Shown in pieces: positions 43,988 to 53,132 of a stretch of DNA of 64,000 nt. Below the pieces are notes generated by a model that ran no database searches, was not told where the DNA came from, and worked only from the letters and a program-made list of their open reading frames with translations. Positions within the stretch are counted from its first letter, which is position 1. Each line of letters opens with the position of its first letter. The position numbers were made by a program, and so were the translations under genes. Origin of the DNA: JAAUTY01 sp964397305 (GTDB taxonomy: Bacteria; Cyanobacteriota; Cyanobacteriia; Cyanobacteriales; Spirulinaceae); contig CAYNIP010000003.1 of the NCBI GenBank assembly GCA_964397305.1, forward strand, positions 134,567-198,566, written 5' to 3'.

Positions 43988-44938
43988 ATGCTCAGTCGTG
44001 TTGCTGATTCCGTCTACTGGCTCAATCGCTACATTGAACGGGCCGACAATATCGCCCGCTTTGTTGATGTCAATCTCAACTTGATGCTAGACCTGCCGGC
44101 CGGGGTCAGCCAGCAGTGGGAGCCCTTGGTGACTACCACTGGGGACTCGTCCCTCTTTACAGAGCGCTGCGGCCAGGCCACGGCTGAAACGGTGATCCAC
44201 TTCCTCAGCTTCGACCGCGACTATCCCAACTCGATCATGTCCGTGCTCCAGTTTGCTCGGGAGAATGCCCGCTCCATTCGCGAGATTATCTCGTCGGAGA
44301 TGTGGGAGGAGGTGAACGCTTTTTATCTGCTGGTCAAAGAGGCGGCCGCGACTCCCTTGAACATGGCAGCTCTTCCAGATTTCTTCGCCCAGGTGAAGCG
44401 TTCGAGCCACCGCTTTGCGGGCGTCATGGATGCTACGATGACCCATAATGAGGGCTGGCACTTTGGGCAGCTAGGTCGCCTGCTGGAGCGGGCCGACAAG
44501 ACGGCTCGGATTCTTGATGTGAAATACTTCTTTCTCTTGCCCTCAGCCCAGTGGGTGGGGACGCCCTTGGATCAAATTCAGTGGATGGCGCTGCTAAAAT
44601 CGGCCAGCGCTTATGAAATGTACCGCAAGCAGCAACACCGCATTACCCCGGCGGCGGTGGCCGAGTTCTTGATCCTCAACCGCCACTTTCCCCGCTCGAT
44701 CAATTTCTGCCTCGCCCAGGCCGAGCAATCCCTGCACCAGATCACGAATACACCGGTGGGAACTTGGTGCAATCCGGCGGAGCGGGCCTTGGGCCGCCTC
44801 TGTGCGCGACTGGGCTATCTGACGATTGAAGATGCGGTAGAAAAGGGGCTGCATGAATTTCTCGACCAAATGCAGGTGTCGATCAATGAGGTGAGCGATC
44901 GCATCTATGAGACTTTCGTGGCCCTAGAACCGGCCTGA
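43988..44938 (+). CDS. alpha-E domain protein (DUF403)
   Basis: A 316-residue all-helical protein of the alpha-E (DUF403) family: MLSRVADSVYWLNRYIERAD, then NIARFVDVNLNLMLD, RENARSIREIISSEMWEEVN, GRLLERADKTARILDVKYFF and LNRHFPRSINFCLAQAEQSL. In most bacteria the gene is next to a circularly permuted ATP-grasp gene and a transglutaminase-like gene, as part of an uncharacterised peptide-modification system. Neither partner is in this position here. Start is the first ATG, seven bases from upstream purine-rich DNA without a strong Shine-Dalgarno. Confidence 0.9.
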   Translation: MLSRVADSVYWLNRYIERADNIARFVDVNLNLMLDLPAGVSQQWEPLVTTTGDSSLFTERCGQATAETVIHFLSFDRDYPNSIMSVLQFARENARSIREIISSEMWEEVNAFYLLVKEAAATPLNMAALPDFFAQVKRSSHRFAGVMDATMTHNEGWHFGQLGRLLERADKTARILDVKYFFLLPSAQWVGTPLDQIQWMALLKSASAYEMYRKQQHRITPAAVAEFLILNRHFPRSINFCLAQAEQSLHQITNTPVGTWCNPAERALGRLCARLGYLTIEDAVEKGLHEFLDQMQVSINEVSDRIYETFVALEPA

Positions 44939-45067
44939 GGTTGAGTCGGGCGGCCCTGGGGACAGGCTACAGTGGCGAGGAGCGATTGCCAACGGTAGCC
45001 GTTGCCGTCCAGAATTGTCACAATCTCATAACGAACGTCCCGTGATCAAAAGCGAGCCCAAGGAGTG

Positions 45068-46258
45068 ATGAAGATACTAGTGCTGGCCTGGGAGTTTCCC
45101 CCTCGGATCGTCGGCGGGATTGCCCGCCACGTCGCTGAGCTGTATCCAGAACTCTGCCGCGAGGGCTATGAGATTCACCTGATCACGGTTGAGTTTGGCC
45201 GAGCGCCCGCCACGGAGCAAGTGGACGGAATTTATGTGTACCGTGTACCCGTAGCGGCCAGCCAGGACTTCTTCCAGTGGGTGGGCAACATGAATGCCAG
45301 CATGGGGGAGCGCGCCGGTCAGGTGCTGCGGGAGCAGGGCTCCTTTGCCCTGCTCCATGCCCACGACTGGCTGGTGAGTGATGCGGCGATCGCCCTCAAG
45401 CACCTGTTCAAGCTGCCCCTGATCGCGACGATCCACGCCACGGAATACGGCCGCTACAACGGTATCCACACGGACACCCACCACTACATCCACAGCAAGG
45501 AAGCGGCCCTCGTCTATGAGGCCTGGCGGGTGATCGTCTGCTCCCACTATATGCTTCAAGAACTCCAGCGGGCCTTCAGAACCCCCGCCGACAAGATCAA
45601 TGTCATCTACAACGGCATCCAGGCCGCGAAGAAAGCGCTGCCGGCCGCGTTTGACCGCCAGGGCTACCGCCGTCGCTATGCCGCCGATAGTGAGAAAATC
45701 GTCTACTACCTCGGACGCATGAGCTACGAGAAAGGGGTGTCGGTGCTGATCGAGGCCGCCCCCAAGGTGCTCTGGGAGCTCGGAGGCCAAGTGAAATTTA
45801 CCATCGTTGGCGGCGGCAATACGGAGGCCCTGAAGCAACAGGCCTGGAATTTGGGGATTTGGCATAAGTGCCATTTCACGGGCTTTATGCCGGAGGATGA
45901 GTTGGATCGCTTCCAGGCCGTGGCCGACTGTGCCGTGTTTCCCAGTCTTTATGAACCCTTTGGCATCGTCGCCCTCGAGAGCTTTGCCGCCCGCGTGCCG
46001 GTGGTGGTGTCGGATACCGGGGGCTTCCCAGAAGTCGTCCAGCACGGCAAAACCGGCATTGTCACCCATGCCAGCAACCCGGATTCTCTAGCCTGGGGTA
46101 TCTTAGAAATATTGAAAAACCCGGACTACGCGCGCACGCTGGCGGAGCGGGCCTACCTGGATCTAGGGCGGCGTTTCGACTGGACGCAGCTCGCTAAGGA
46201 AACAGCGGTCGTCTATGAGCAGGTGGCGGGCGAGCGAGGGCGGGTGTCTTGGGCTTAG
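45068..46258 (+). CDS. GT4 family glycosyltransferase
   Basis: A 396-residue GT-B fold glycosyltransferase. The N-terminal half begins KILVLAWEFPPRIVGGIARH, with LLHAHDWLVSDAA and ATIHATEYGRYNG, resembling starch-synthase-like GT4 enzymes. The C-terminal nucleotide-sugar site has YYLGRMSYEKGVSVLIEA and the EX7E pattern in LYEPFGIVALESFA, followed by VVSDTGGFPEVV. An NDP-sugar donor is expected; the acceptor is unknown. The ATG at 45068 or the GTG just before it could be the start. It overlaps the start of the WD40 gene by 10 bases, so they are cotranscribed. Confidence 0.88.
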   Translation: MKILVLAWEFPPRIVGGIARHVAELYPELCREGYEIHLITVEFGRAPATEQVDGIYVYRVPVAASQDFFQWVGNMNASMGERAGQVLREQGSFALLHAHDWLVSDAAIALKHLFKLPLIATIHATEYGRYNGIHTDTHHYIHSKEAALVYEAWRVIVCSHYMLQELQRAFRTPADKINVIYNGIQAAKKALPAAFDRQGYRRRYAADSEKIVYYLGRMSYEKGVSVLIEAAPKVLWELGGQVKFTIVGGGNTEALKQQAWNLGIWHKCHFTGFMPEDELDRFQAVADCAVFPSLYEPFGIVALESFAARVPVVVSDTGGFPEVVQHGKTGIVTHASNPDSLAWGILEILKNPDYARTLAERAYLDLGRRFDWTQLAKETAVVYEQVAGERGRVSWA

Positions 46259-47589
46259 CCACGGCGGGCTTGTTGGGACTTCAGGACAAGGCTGTGCAAG
46301 GATTTGCCAATGGGTCGGGGGGACGGCGCGAGGAGCCCCGTCAGCCTCGGAGCTACGATGCTGTGTTGGGAGGCCGCCTGCCGGCTCCGCCCGATAGTGC
46401 CCTGTTGGGGGGTTTAGATGGGGTTCGGGAGCGGTTCGCGAGCCCGGAGCCCGCCCACCAAGTGGCGGCCCTGGGTGAGGCGATGCGCTACGGGGTTCCC
46501 GGTCTTGAGCTGGTGCTGACGGCCCTGGAGACGGGCTCGCCCCCGGTGCAGTGGCGAGCTTACCAGTTGCTGCGCTATCACTTTGAGCCAGCTCCCAATC
46601 TGAGTATTCCGGCTCAGCTGGGCCGCGAGGTGCTGGCGGAGCTGCGAGCCTATGATCCCTGGGCCCTGTTTACGGGCGATCGCTGGCCCAGGGCCCATGC
46701 CGGCCCGGTTACGTCCTTGGCCCTGAGCCCCGATGGGCGGCTCCTGGCCAGCGGCAGCCATGACAAGCGGGTTAAGGTGTGGGATCTGGCTCGGGAGGAG
46801 TTGCGCTATGAGCTGGCGGGGCATTCGGATTGGGTCTCGGCGGTGGCGATCGCCCCGGACAATCGCACTCTAGTCAGCGGCAGCGTGGATCGGACCATTA
46901 AGATTTGGGACTTGAAAACGGGAGCGCTGCGGCACATTATTACCAGTCCGGCGAATTTTGTGAAGTCCTTAGCCATCGGCCCCGACAGCCGCACGGTGGT
47001 CAGCGGCGGCGTGGATCGCACCCTGCATATCTGGGATCTGACCAGCGGCGAGACGCTGCGGATTTTGGCAGGGCACACAATCTTTATTAACAGCGTGGCG
47101 ATCGCCCCTGATGGCGGGGCGATCGCCGGGGGCAGCGCCGACGGCACAATCAAGGTCTGGGACTTTCGCAGCGGTCGCCTCCACTGCACGCTCCAGGGTT
47201 TGCCTCATCTGATCTCAGCCGTCTGCTTTAGCCCCGACGGCCGCTCGCTCCTAAGTAGCAGCCACGACAAAACCATCCAGATCTGGGACTTGCCAACCCG
47301 GAGCCTGCGCCAGCGTTTGATCGGCCACTTGGATGCGGTGGATGACGCTTGGCTACATCCCGATGGCAGCGCCCTATTCAGCGCCGGCCTCGATGGGGCC
47401 GTGAATGTCTGGGAGCTGCGCCAAAATCGCCTTTGGCACAGTTTTAAGACTCATGACCCAGCCGAGCGACTGTTGGCGGTTGTGGCCGGAACGGACGGCC
47501 GCATCGTGGTGGCAGGCAGCGAGCAAGGGGCAATTCTTCGCTGGCGGGCTCCCCGGCTCGCTAATGTTCCAACATCACCGGCACTTTGA
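46249..47589 (+). CDS. WD40 repeat protein with N-terminal HEAT-like region
   Basis: A 446-residue protein. Residues 40-135 are helical and HEAT-like (ASPEPAHQVAALGEAMRYGV, VQWRAYQLLRYHF), and residues 145-445 form a seven-bladed propeller. Blade endings include VKVWDLAREEL, IKIWDLKTGAL, LHIWDLTSGET, IKVWDFRSGRL, IQIWDLPTRSL and VNVWELRQNRL, with SPDG turns. WD40 propellers are protein-interaction platforms; no enzymatic domain is attached. The TTG start overlaps the glycosyltransferase stop; other starts further in would shorten the variable N-terminus without touching the domains. Its 3' end overlaps the convergent 54-codon gene by 29 bases. Confidence 0.85.
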   Translation: MGLATAGLLGLQDKAVQGFANGSGGRREEPRQPRSYDAVLGGRLPAPPDSALLGGLDGVRERFASPEPAHQVAALGEAMRYGVPGLELVLTALETGSPPVQWRAYQLLRYHFEPAPNLSIPAQLGREVLAELRAYDPWALFTGDRWPRAHAGPVTSLALSPDGRLLASGSHDKRVKVWDLAREELRYELAGHSDWVSAVAIAPDNRTLVSGSVDRTIKIWDLKTGALRHIITSPANFVKSLAIGPDSRTVVSGGVDRTLHIWDLTSGETLRILAGHTIFINSVAIAPDGGAIAGGSADGTIKVWDFRSGRLHCTLQGLPHLISAVCFSPDGRSLLSSSHDKTIQIWDLPTRSLRQRLIGHLDAVDDAWLHPDGSALFSAGLDGAVNVWELRQNRLWHSFKTHDPAERLLAVVAGTDGRIVVAGSEQGAILRWRAPRLANVPTSPAL

Positions 47590-47725
47590 GCCGGCGGATA
47601 TAATCGAGCAAAACTTCGGTTTTCGTCTTGCCCTTAGCCAAGCAGTAGGCTTCGAGGTGCTGCCATTCAGCTTCGGGCAGGCGAATGGTCAAGACCTTGT
47701 TCGAGGGAGGCTTCGTTCGGGACAT
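47561..47725 (-). CDS. ribbon-helix-helix (CopG-like) DNA-binding protein, 54 residues
   Basis: A 54-codon gene that begins ATGTCCCGAACGAAG on the reverse strand. The product reads MSRTKPPSNKVLTIRLPEAE, then WQHLEAYCLAKGKTKTEVLL, then DYIRRLKVPVMLEH. The pattern is an RHH fold: a basic strand (VLTIRLPEAE), helix 1 (WQHLEAYCLAKG) and helix 2 after the KTKTEV turn. RHH proteins act as dimeric repressors, often antitoxins or plasmid/autoregulatory factors. It overlaps the end of the WD40 gene convergently, and no toxin gene lies beside it. Upstream (47726 onward) is free of genes for 600 bases. Confidence 0.75.
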   Translation of the reverse strand: MSRTKPPSNKVLTIRLPEAEWQHLEAYCLAKGKTKTEVLLDYIRRLKVPVMLEH

Positions 47726-48349
47726 AACCAACTGACACTAAAACGTCGAGGCCCTGGCAGCACAAGCAAGCAGCCCTTCGCTAGACAAACTAGCATCGGG
47801 TGCTCACGACCCTTGGAACCATCAATCCTGACTCCGAGCAGTTCCGAAGGTGTAAGCAGACCCAAGCCGGGCTACACTTTAGTCGGCGGCTGAGACCAAT
47901 ACGGCAGTTAGCGCGTACTGACAAGATGCTTCTATTGTACAGTCTCACGGCTGGCAGCGGCGAGGGCCGGGAGCGCGGGGGCGGAAAAAGGATTCCGCAA
48001 CACTGAAAAGCCCTAGGGGTTGCCCGCTAAGAATCCTTCAGGCAATCAATCATCCCTAGGCCTGGGACACGTCGTGGATGGCGACAACCCCAGACTTTCA
48101 GCCCGACAATCTGACGGGCCGTTACTTAGTTGGATGACTCTGAGAAAGCGCTGAAGCGCAACACCAGTAGTTGTCAGGGAGCGTAGTTGGGCTTTAGCCC
48201 TCTGGGGGAGCGCTGAAGCGCAACTACGGGGGTTGTCAGGGAGCGTTGTTGGGCTTTACGAGTCCTCCAGGAAATCATCGCCCTGGCTAGATTCTGGTTC
48301 TAATGGATGCTGCGCCCTAAGATAACGATAGATTTTGGAGAAAGCAACG
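47726..48349. other. intergenic region with AGCGCTGAAGCGC repeats
   Basis: No gene recognised. It should contain the promoter of the leftward RHH gene near 47726-47800 and that of the tautomerase gene near 48300. A GC-rich stretch (47945-47990, GGCGAGGGCCGGGAGCGCGG) and a two-unit repeat (48147-48260) occupy the middle. Confidence 0.5.
48147..48260. repeat. two copies of the AGCGCTGAAGCGC repeat unit
   Basis: Two direct units of about 61 bases, beginning AGCGCTGAAGCGCAAC at 48147 and 48209. Each continues through TTGTCAGGGAGCGT and a TTGGGCTTTA box. The unit matches 34766-34800 and includes a GCCC/GGGC stem around the box. Confidence 0.65.
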
Positions 48350-48700
48350 ATGCCGCTCATCAAAGTGCAAGCGAGTGTCCCCCGCCCGGCGACAGAACAG
48401 GTCGAGGCGCTGCTCAAGCAACTCTCCGGTAAGCTGGCGGGTCACTTGGGCAAGTCCGAGGCCTATGTGATGACCGCCTTTGAGGCCGATGTACCGATGA
48501 CCTTTGGAGGAACTACCGCGCCGGCCTGCTTCTTGGAAGTCAAGAGCATTGGCAGCATGAGCCCGGCCCAGACGAAGGCGATGAGCCAGGACTTTTGCCA
48601 GCAGGTGAACGCAGCGCTGGGGGTTCCTGTGGAGCGCATCTACATCGAGTTTGCTGATGCTAAGGGCTCGATGTGGGGCTGGAAGGGCTCGACGTTTTAG
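48350..48700 (+). CDS. MIF-like phenylpyruvate/dopachrome tautomerase
   Basis: A 116-residue tautomerase-superfamily protein. The start at 48350 gives MPLIKVQASV, placing the catalytic Pro directly after the initiator Met as the family needs; GGAG is nine bases upstream. Other family features are the AYVMTAFEADVPMTFGGTTA strand and VERIYIEFADAKGSMWGWKG followed by STF at the end. It probably forms a trimer with keto-enol tautomerase activity; the physiological substrate in cyanobacteria is unknown. An in-frame TTG 15 bases upstream would bury the proline and is rejected. Confidence 0.92.
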   Translation: MPLIKVQASVPRPATEQVEALLKQLSGKLAGHLGKSEAYVMTAFEADVPMTFGGTTAPACFLEVKSIGSMSPAQTKAMSQDFCQQVNAALGVPVERIYIEFADAKGSMWGWKGSTF

Positions 48701-48751
48701 GGGGTGTCGCCTATGACGCACGCAGCTCGGACCAGCGCTAGCTGCTGAGGG

Positions 48752-50227
48752 TCAGGACTCGGGCGCGGTGGGTGGTGCTTGCGCGCGATCGCGCCAGTCC
48801 TGAACTTGCCGGCGCAGGCGTTCACGCAGCGTCTCGGTGGGATTATCGCTCAGGGGTTGCCCTGTCGCTTCTCCCTCAGCAGCAGGAGCTTCAGACGTGG
48901 CCGGTTTTGCCGGGCTCTCCTCTACAGCCTGTGGCAACTCCGAGGCCGATTCCTCAGCCGCCTCAACAACCACCTCTGGCTCAGCGGCGGTCGGTTCTAC
49001 CTCGAGAACGGGTTCAGATGCTCCAGGAGTTTTCGGTTCTACCTCCGGATCGGGAGCCGTTACTGGCTCCAGTTCCGCCTCGGATTTCGAGGGCTCAGGT
49101 TTCACCGCAGCTTCGGATTCTACCTCCGGCTCGGGAGCTATTGTTGGCTCTGGTGTCACCTCTAGAGTAGGCTCAGCTTCTAACACTGTATCGGACCCTC
49201 CCTTCGGCTCAGCCTCGGGAGCAACCTTAGCCGGAGGCTCCGCAGCCGGCTCCGGTTCCGCGACGGGCTCCGGGGGCTGGGCTCCCTTGGCGGACTCGTA
49301 GTTAGGATCGACAATCCCCTGGGCCGCTGCTGCCGTGAGGTCGCCCCGAGTCAGTTGGGCCAAGGTATCGTTCAGCGTCGGGTCATACTCTACGAGGCGG
49401 GCGGTGGCGTTGAAGGCGTTGGCGATCGGTTCGCCCGTGTCGTCGATCAGTTCGAGCTTGACCCAGTTCGTCCCTGGCTGAAAACCTTGGAGGTAGATGG
49501 GTTGCCAGTCTTGGAGCAGGAAGCTTTCGCCGTTGATGGTGACGCGCACGCGCCAATCCCGGATTTCATCGTCGGGATTTTCCTGAGCAACGAGATGGAG
49601 GGGAGCGTTGCTGAGGTAAAAGTCGAGCAAAATCGGCTCGGCTCCATAGGAGCCTTGGGGGCTATTGTAGGTCAGCAGGGGCGCGGTGGGCGTGGGAGCG
49701 CTGCCCGGGGTGGGAGTGAAGAGGTTGAAGGTGGTTTGGGCGTAGGCCCCGGCGTTTTTGAAGCTTTCCTGCCAGGGGGTGACGGCGAAAGCTCGCAGGG
49801 TGTGGGTTCCGGGCTCGAGGGCCTCGAAGCTCACGGGCTGATCGAGATCGTAGATGTCTCGGGGCGGTTGGTTGTCGAGGCTGAGGCGCAGGTGGGGGCC
49901 GAGGCCGAGGGTTTCATCCTTATATAGGGGCAAATCGCTGACTCGGAGCTTGACCTCAACGCGGGGGGTCTCGAGGGTCGCACCGTTGGCGGGGCTGGCG
50001 ATCGCCACTTGGGGCTGGTAGTTGGCTAGGGCCGGTTGCAGTTGACGGAGGGCTGGCGGTGGGGCCGTCTCCGTGAGGGTGCTGCTCGTCAGGGCGGTGA
50101 GGGAGCCAGGGCGGCTGGGCAGGCGATCGCCACCGCCGCCACAACTGCTGAGACCCAGGCTCAGACCGACGAGCAGGATGAGGCTGAGCAACCAGCCCGA
50201 GAGTTTGCCCATACTTAAGTCTTTCAT
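48752..50227 (-). CDS. Glu/Pro-rich lipoprotein, unknown function
   Basis: A 491-residue protein. The start gives a lipoprotein signal, MKDLSMGKLSGWLLSLILLV, then GLSLGLSSCGGGG with lipobox LSSC near residue 33. The N-terminal 270 residues form a globular, beta-rich region with Ig/cadherin-like phrases (VAIASPANGATLETPRVEVK, VRVTINGESFLLQDWQPIYL). Residues 300-455 are low-complexity Glu/Pro/Ala repeats (AEPEPAAEPP, EPEVESEAAV). The last 40 residues are basic (TLRERLRRQVQDWRDRA). It could span the periplasm or bind the wall, but I do not know the function. The ATG at 50227 follows AGGAGGGG; the frame remains open 204 bases upstream without a signal. Confidence 0.78.
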   Translation of the reverse strand: MKDLSMGKLSGWLLSLILLVGLSLGLSSCGGGGDRLPSRPGSLTALTSSTLTETAPPPALRQLQPALANYQPQVAIASPANGATLETPRVEVKLRVSDLPLYKDETLGLGPHLRLSLDNQPPRDIYDLDQPVSFEALEPGTHTLRAFAVTPWQESFKNAGAYAQTTFNLFTPTPGSAPTPTAPLLTYNSPQGSYGAEPILLDFYLSNAPLHLVAQENPDDEIRDWRVRVTINGESFLLQDWQPIYLQGFQPGTNWVKLELIDDTGEPIANAFNATARLVEYDPTLNDTLAQLTRGDLTAAAAQGIVDPNYESAKGAQPPEPVAEPEPAAEPPAKVAPEAEPKGGSDTVLEAEPTLEVTPEPTIAPEPEVESEAAVKPEPSKSEAELEPVTAPDPEVEPKTPGASEPVLEVEPTAAEPEVVVEAAEESASELPQAVEESPAKPATSEAPAAEGEATGQPLSDNPTETLRERLRRQVQDWRDRAQAPPTAPES

Positions 50228-50702
50228 CGCCAGCCAACCCCTCCTATCGGGTGCAATCCAAATCTGCAACGTTCTGGTATGAACGTCCCTCCGTAAGGCA
50301 CTATAGCCGAATCCGCGCCCCGCGCCACTCATGCGGACCCCCGGCCGAGACGGAGCCGATTCTGGGAAACGTTTATGAAGCAAGATATTGCAAATTGTAA
50401 AGAAACCGATCGCAGTCTTGACTTTGCTCATCTCTCCGAGGGCTGAAATGCCCTGAAATTAAGCCCTAGAGCAAGTTTAAATATTGTTAAGGTGGCCCAG
50501 TCCTCAGAAAAGCAACGCCTTATCATCTACAGTTAAGATGTTTCGTGAACCCAGGTTTACAGGGAACATCAGTTTACCGCTTTGTTTAGGGAGATCCTAG
50601 GTCTACGGCAACACCGCCCCTAAGCGGCTCGCCGTACTTATGACTATTCCCTACGGGGGATAATCCCGAATTGATCGCAGTTGTCTAGGGAGGAGAACCC
50701 TC
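50228..50702. other. psaA upstream region
   Basis: A 475-base leader between the leftward lipoprotein gene and psaA. AT-rich stretches at 50370-50410 and 50470-50500 (AAGTTTAAATATTGTTAAGG) are candidate promoter areas. TTTACAAT, a half-site like that bound by RpaB (HLR1), occurs on the reverse strand near 50393, but I do not see the required second half. The last bases, GGGAGGAG at 50690, give a strong ribosome-binding site. No gene is present. Confidence 0.45.
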
Positions 50703-52964
50703 ATGACAATTAGTCCTCCACAGCGAGAGGCAAAGGTTAAGGTCACGGTCGATAACGACCCGGTACCCACTTCATTTGAGAAGTGGGGCAAGCCCGGTCA
50801 CTTCGATCGCACGCTGGCGAAGGGACCCAAAACTACTGAGTGGATTTGGACCCTCCACGCCGATGCTCACGACTTCGATGGTCAAACGAGCGATCTCGAA
50901 GACATCTCTCGGAAAATCTTTAGCGCCCACTTCGGGCACCTCGCAGTCGTCTTCGTGTGGCTGAGTGGCATGTACTTCCACGGTGCGCGCTTCTCCAACT
51001 ACACGGCTTGGCTGCAAGATCCCATCAATATCAAGCCCAGCGCCCAGGTGGTTTGGCCCATTGTCGGCCAAGACATCCTCAATGCTGACGTTGGTGGTGG
51101 CTTCCACGGCATCCAGATCACCTCTGGCTTCTTCCAGCTCTGGCGTGCTTCTGGCTTCACCAATGAATTCCAGCTCTACTGCACCGCCATCGGCGGTCTG
51201 GTGATGGCAGCGCTCTGCGTTTTCGCGGGCTGGTTCCACTACCACAAGCGCGCGCCGAAGCTGGAATGGTTCCAAAACGTGGAATCGATGATGAACCACC
51301 ACTTGGCGGTGCTGCTTGGTTGCGGCTCCCTGGGTTGGGCGGGACACCAGATCCACGTTTCGCTGCCCACCAACAAGCTGCTCGATGCTGGCGTTGCTCC
51401 CCAAGACATCCCGCTGCCCCATGAGTTCATCCTGAACTCGCAGTTGATGACGGAGCTATACCCCAGCTTTGCTCAGGGCCTGAAGCCCTTCTTCACCCTG
51501 AACTGGGGAGCCTACTCGGACTTCCTGACCTTCAAGGGCGGCCTCAACCCGGTGACGGGGGGCCTCTGGCTGACGGACACGGCTCACCACCACTTGGCGA
51601 TCGCCGTGCTCTTCATCATCGCCGGCCACATGTACCGCACCAACTGGGGCATCGGCCACAGCATGAAGGAGATCCTGGAAGCCCACAAAGATCCGCTGCT
51701 CATCGGCGGTGAAGGTCACAAAGGTCTTTATGAAATCCTGACCACATCCTGGCACGCGCAACTGGCCCTCAATCTGGCCATGCTGGGCTCGCTGACGATC
51801 ATCGTCGCGCAGCACATGTATGCGATGCCGCCCTATCCCTACCTGGCGACGGACTACGGCACACAGTTGTCGATCTTTACTCACCACATGTGGATTGGCG
51901 GTTTCCTGATCGTCGGTGCTGGTGCTCACGGCGCGATCTTTATGGTGCGCGACTACGATCCGGCCCAGAACGTGAACAACGTCCTCGATCGGGTCATTCG
52001 CCACCGCGATGCCATCATTTCTCACCTGAACTGGGTTTGTATCTTCCTGGGCTTCCACAGCTTCGGGCTGTATGTCCACAACGATACGATGCGCGCTTTC
52101 GGGCGTCCCCAGGATATGTTCTCGGATACGGGGATTCAACTCCAGCCGATCTTCGCCCAATGGGTGCAACACCTGCACACCTTGGCTCCGGGCGGCACGG
52201 CTCCTGGTGCGCTGGAACCGGTTAGCTACGCCTTCGGCGGCAGCGTGATCGCGGTCGGCGGCAAGGTGGCGATGATGCCGATTCCCCTGGGTACGGCTGA
52301 CTTCCTGGTTCACCATATCCACGCTTTCACAATCCACGTTACGGTGCTGATTCTGCTCAAGGGCGTTCTCTACGCTCGCAGCTCGCGCCTAATTCCTGAT
52401 AAGGCGGAGCTGGGTTTCCGCTTCCCCTGCGACGGCCCCGGCCGGGGCGGCACCTGCCAGGTTTCTGGTTGGGATCACGTCTTCCTCGGTCTGTTCTGGA
52501 TGTACAACTCCCTGTCGATTGTGATTTTCCACTTCAGTTGGAAGATGCAGTCGGATGTCTGGGGTACGGTGTCCCCGGATGGCACGGTGTCTCACATCAC
52601 AGCGGGCAACTTCGCCCAAAGCGCGATCACGATCAACGGCTGGCTCCGGGATTTCCTCTGGGCGCAAGCCTCCCAGGTGATCACCTCCTACGGCTCGGCC
52701 CTCTCGGCCTACGGGATCATGTTCCTGGCTGGTCACTTTATCTTCGCCTTCAGCCTGATGTTCCTCTTCAGCGGACGCGGCTACTGGCAAGAGTTGATCG
52801 AGTCGATTGTGTGGGCGCATAATAAGTTGAAAGTTGCGCCAGCAATCCAGCCTCGTGCTCTGAGCATCGTTCAGGGTCGCGCGGTTGGGGTCGCTCACTA
52901 CCTCCTAGGCAGTATTGTCACGACTTGGGCGTTCTTCCTGGCGCGGATTCTCGCCGTCGGCTAA
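50703..52964 (+). CDS. psaA: photosystem I P700 apoprotein A1
   Basis: A 753-residue PsaA, one of the two large subunits binding P700, the electron chain chlorophylls and half of the F_X cluster. The F_X ligands lie in RFPCDGPGRGGTCQVSGWDH. Eleven transmembrane helices and many His chlorophyll ligands are present (HFGHLAVVFVWLSGMYFHGA near the N-terminus, HIHAFTIHVTVLILLKGV near 540). Length is typical. A strong GGAGGAG lies seven to nine bases upstream. psaB follows after 168 bases; the two form the usual psaAB operon with light-dependent regulation, which the sequence alone does not show. Confidence 0.99.
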   Translation: MTISPPQREAKVKVTVDNDPVPTSFEKWGKPGHFDRTLAKGPKTTEWIWTLHADAHDFDGQTSDLEDISRKIFSAHFGHLAVVFVWLSGMYFHGARFSNYTAWLQDPINIKPSAQVVWPIVGQDILNADVGGGFHGIQITSGFFQLWRASGFTNEFQLYCTAIGGLVMAALCVFAGWFHYHKRAPKLEWFQNVESMMNHHLAVLLGCGSLGWAGHQIHVSLPTNKLLDAGVAPQDIPLPHEFILNSQLMTELYPSFAQGLKPFFTLNWGAYSDFLTFKGGLNPVTGGLWLTDTAHHHLAIAVLFIIAGHMYRTNWGIGHSMKEILEAHKDPLLIGGEGHKGLYEILTTSWHAQLALNLAMLGSLTIIVAQHMYAMPPYPYLATDYGTQLSIFTHHMWIGGFLIVGAGAHGAIFMVRDYDPAQNVNNVLDRVIRHRDAIISHLNWVCIFLGFHSFGLYVHNDTMRAFGRPQDMFSDTGIQLQPIFAQWVQHLHTLAPGGTAPGALEPVSYAFGGSVIAVGGKVAMMPIPLGTADFLVHHIHAFTIHVTVLILLKGVLYARSSRLIPDKAELGFRFPCDGPGRGGTCQVSGWDHVFLGLFWMYNSLSIVIFHFSWKMQSDVWGTVSPDGTVSHITAGNFAQSAITINGWLRDFLWAQASQVITSYGSALSAYGIMFLAGHFIFAFSLMFLFSGRGYWQELIESIVWAHNKLKVAPAIQPRALSIVQGRAVGVAHYLLGSIVTTWAFFLARILAVG

Positions 52965-53132
52965 ACGTCCGCAAGCGGCTGGTGTTGCGGACCCTCTGGT
53001 TCGCTGCTGCTGCCGCTTGCTGCTCCTAGCAGCTGCCGGGCCTCCTCGGTGGCAAGGTAGCGGGCACAACAAGGAGACACGCAGATTCGCGTTATCTCAG
53101 TGGTTTCATTTAAGAGATTTCCTGAAGGATTT

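Noticed and set aside
50380..50410. RpaB (HLR1) site upstream of psaA
   Set aside because: Only one half-site (TTTACAAT on the reverse strand) is convincing; the second half does not match.
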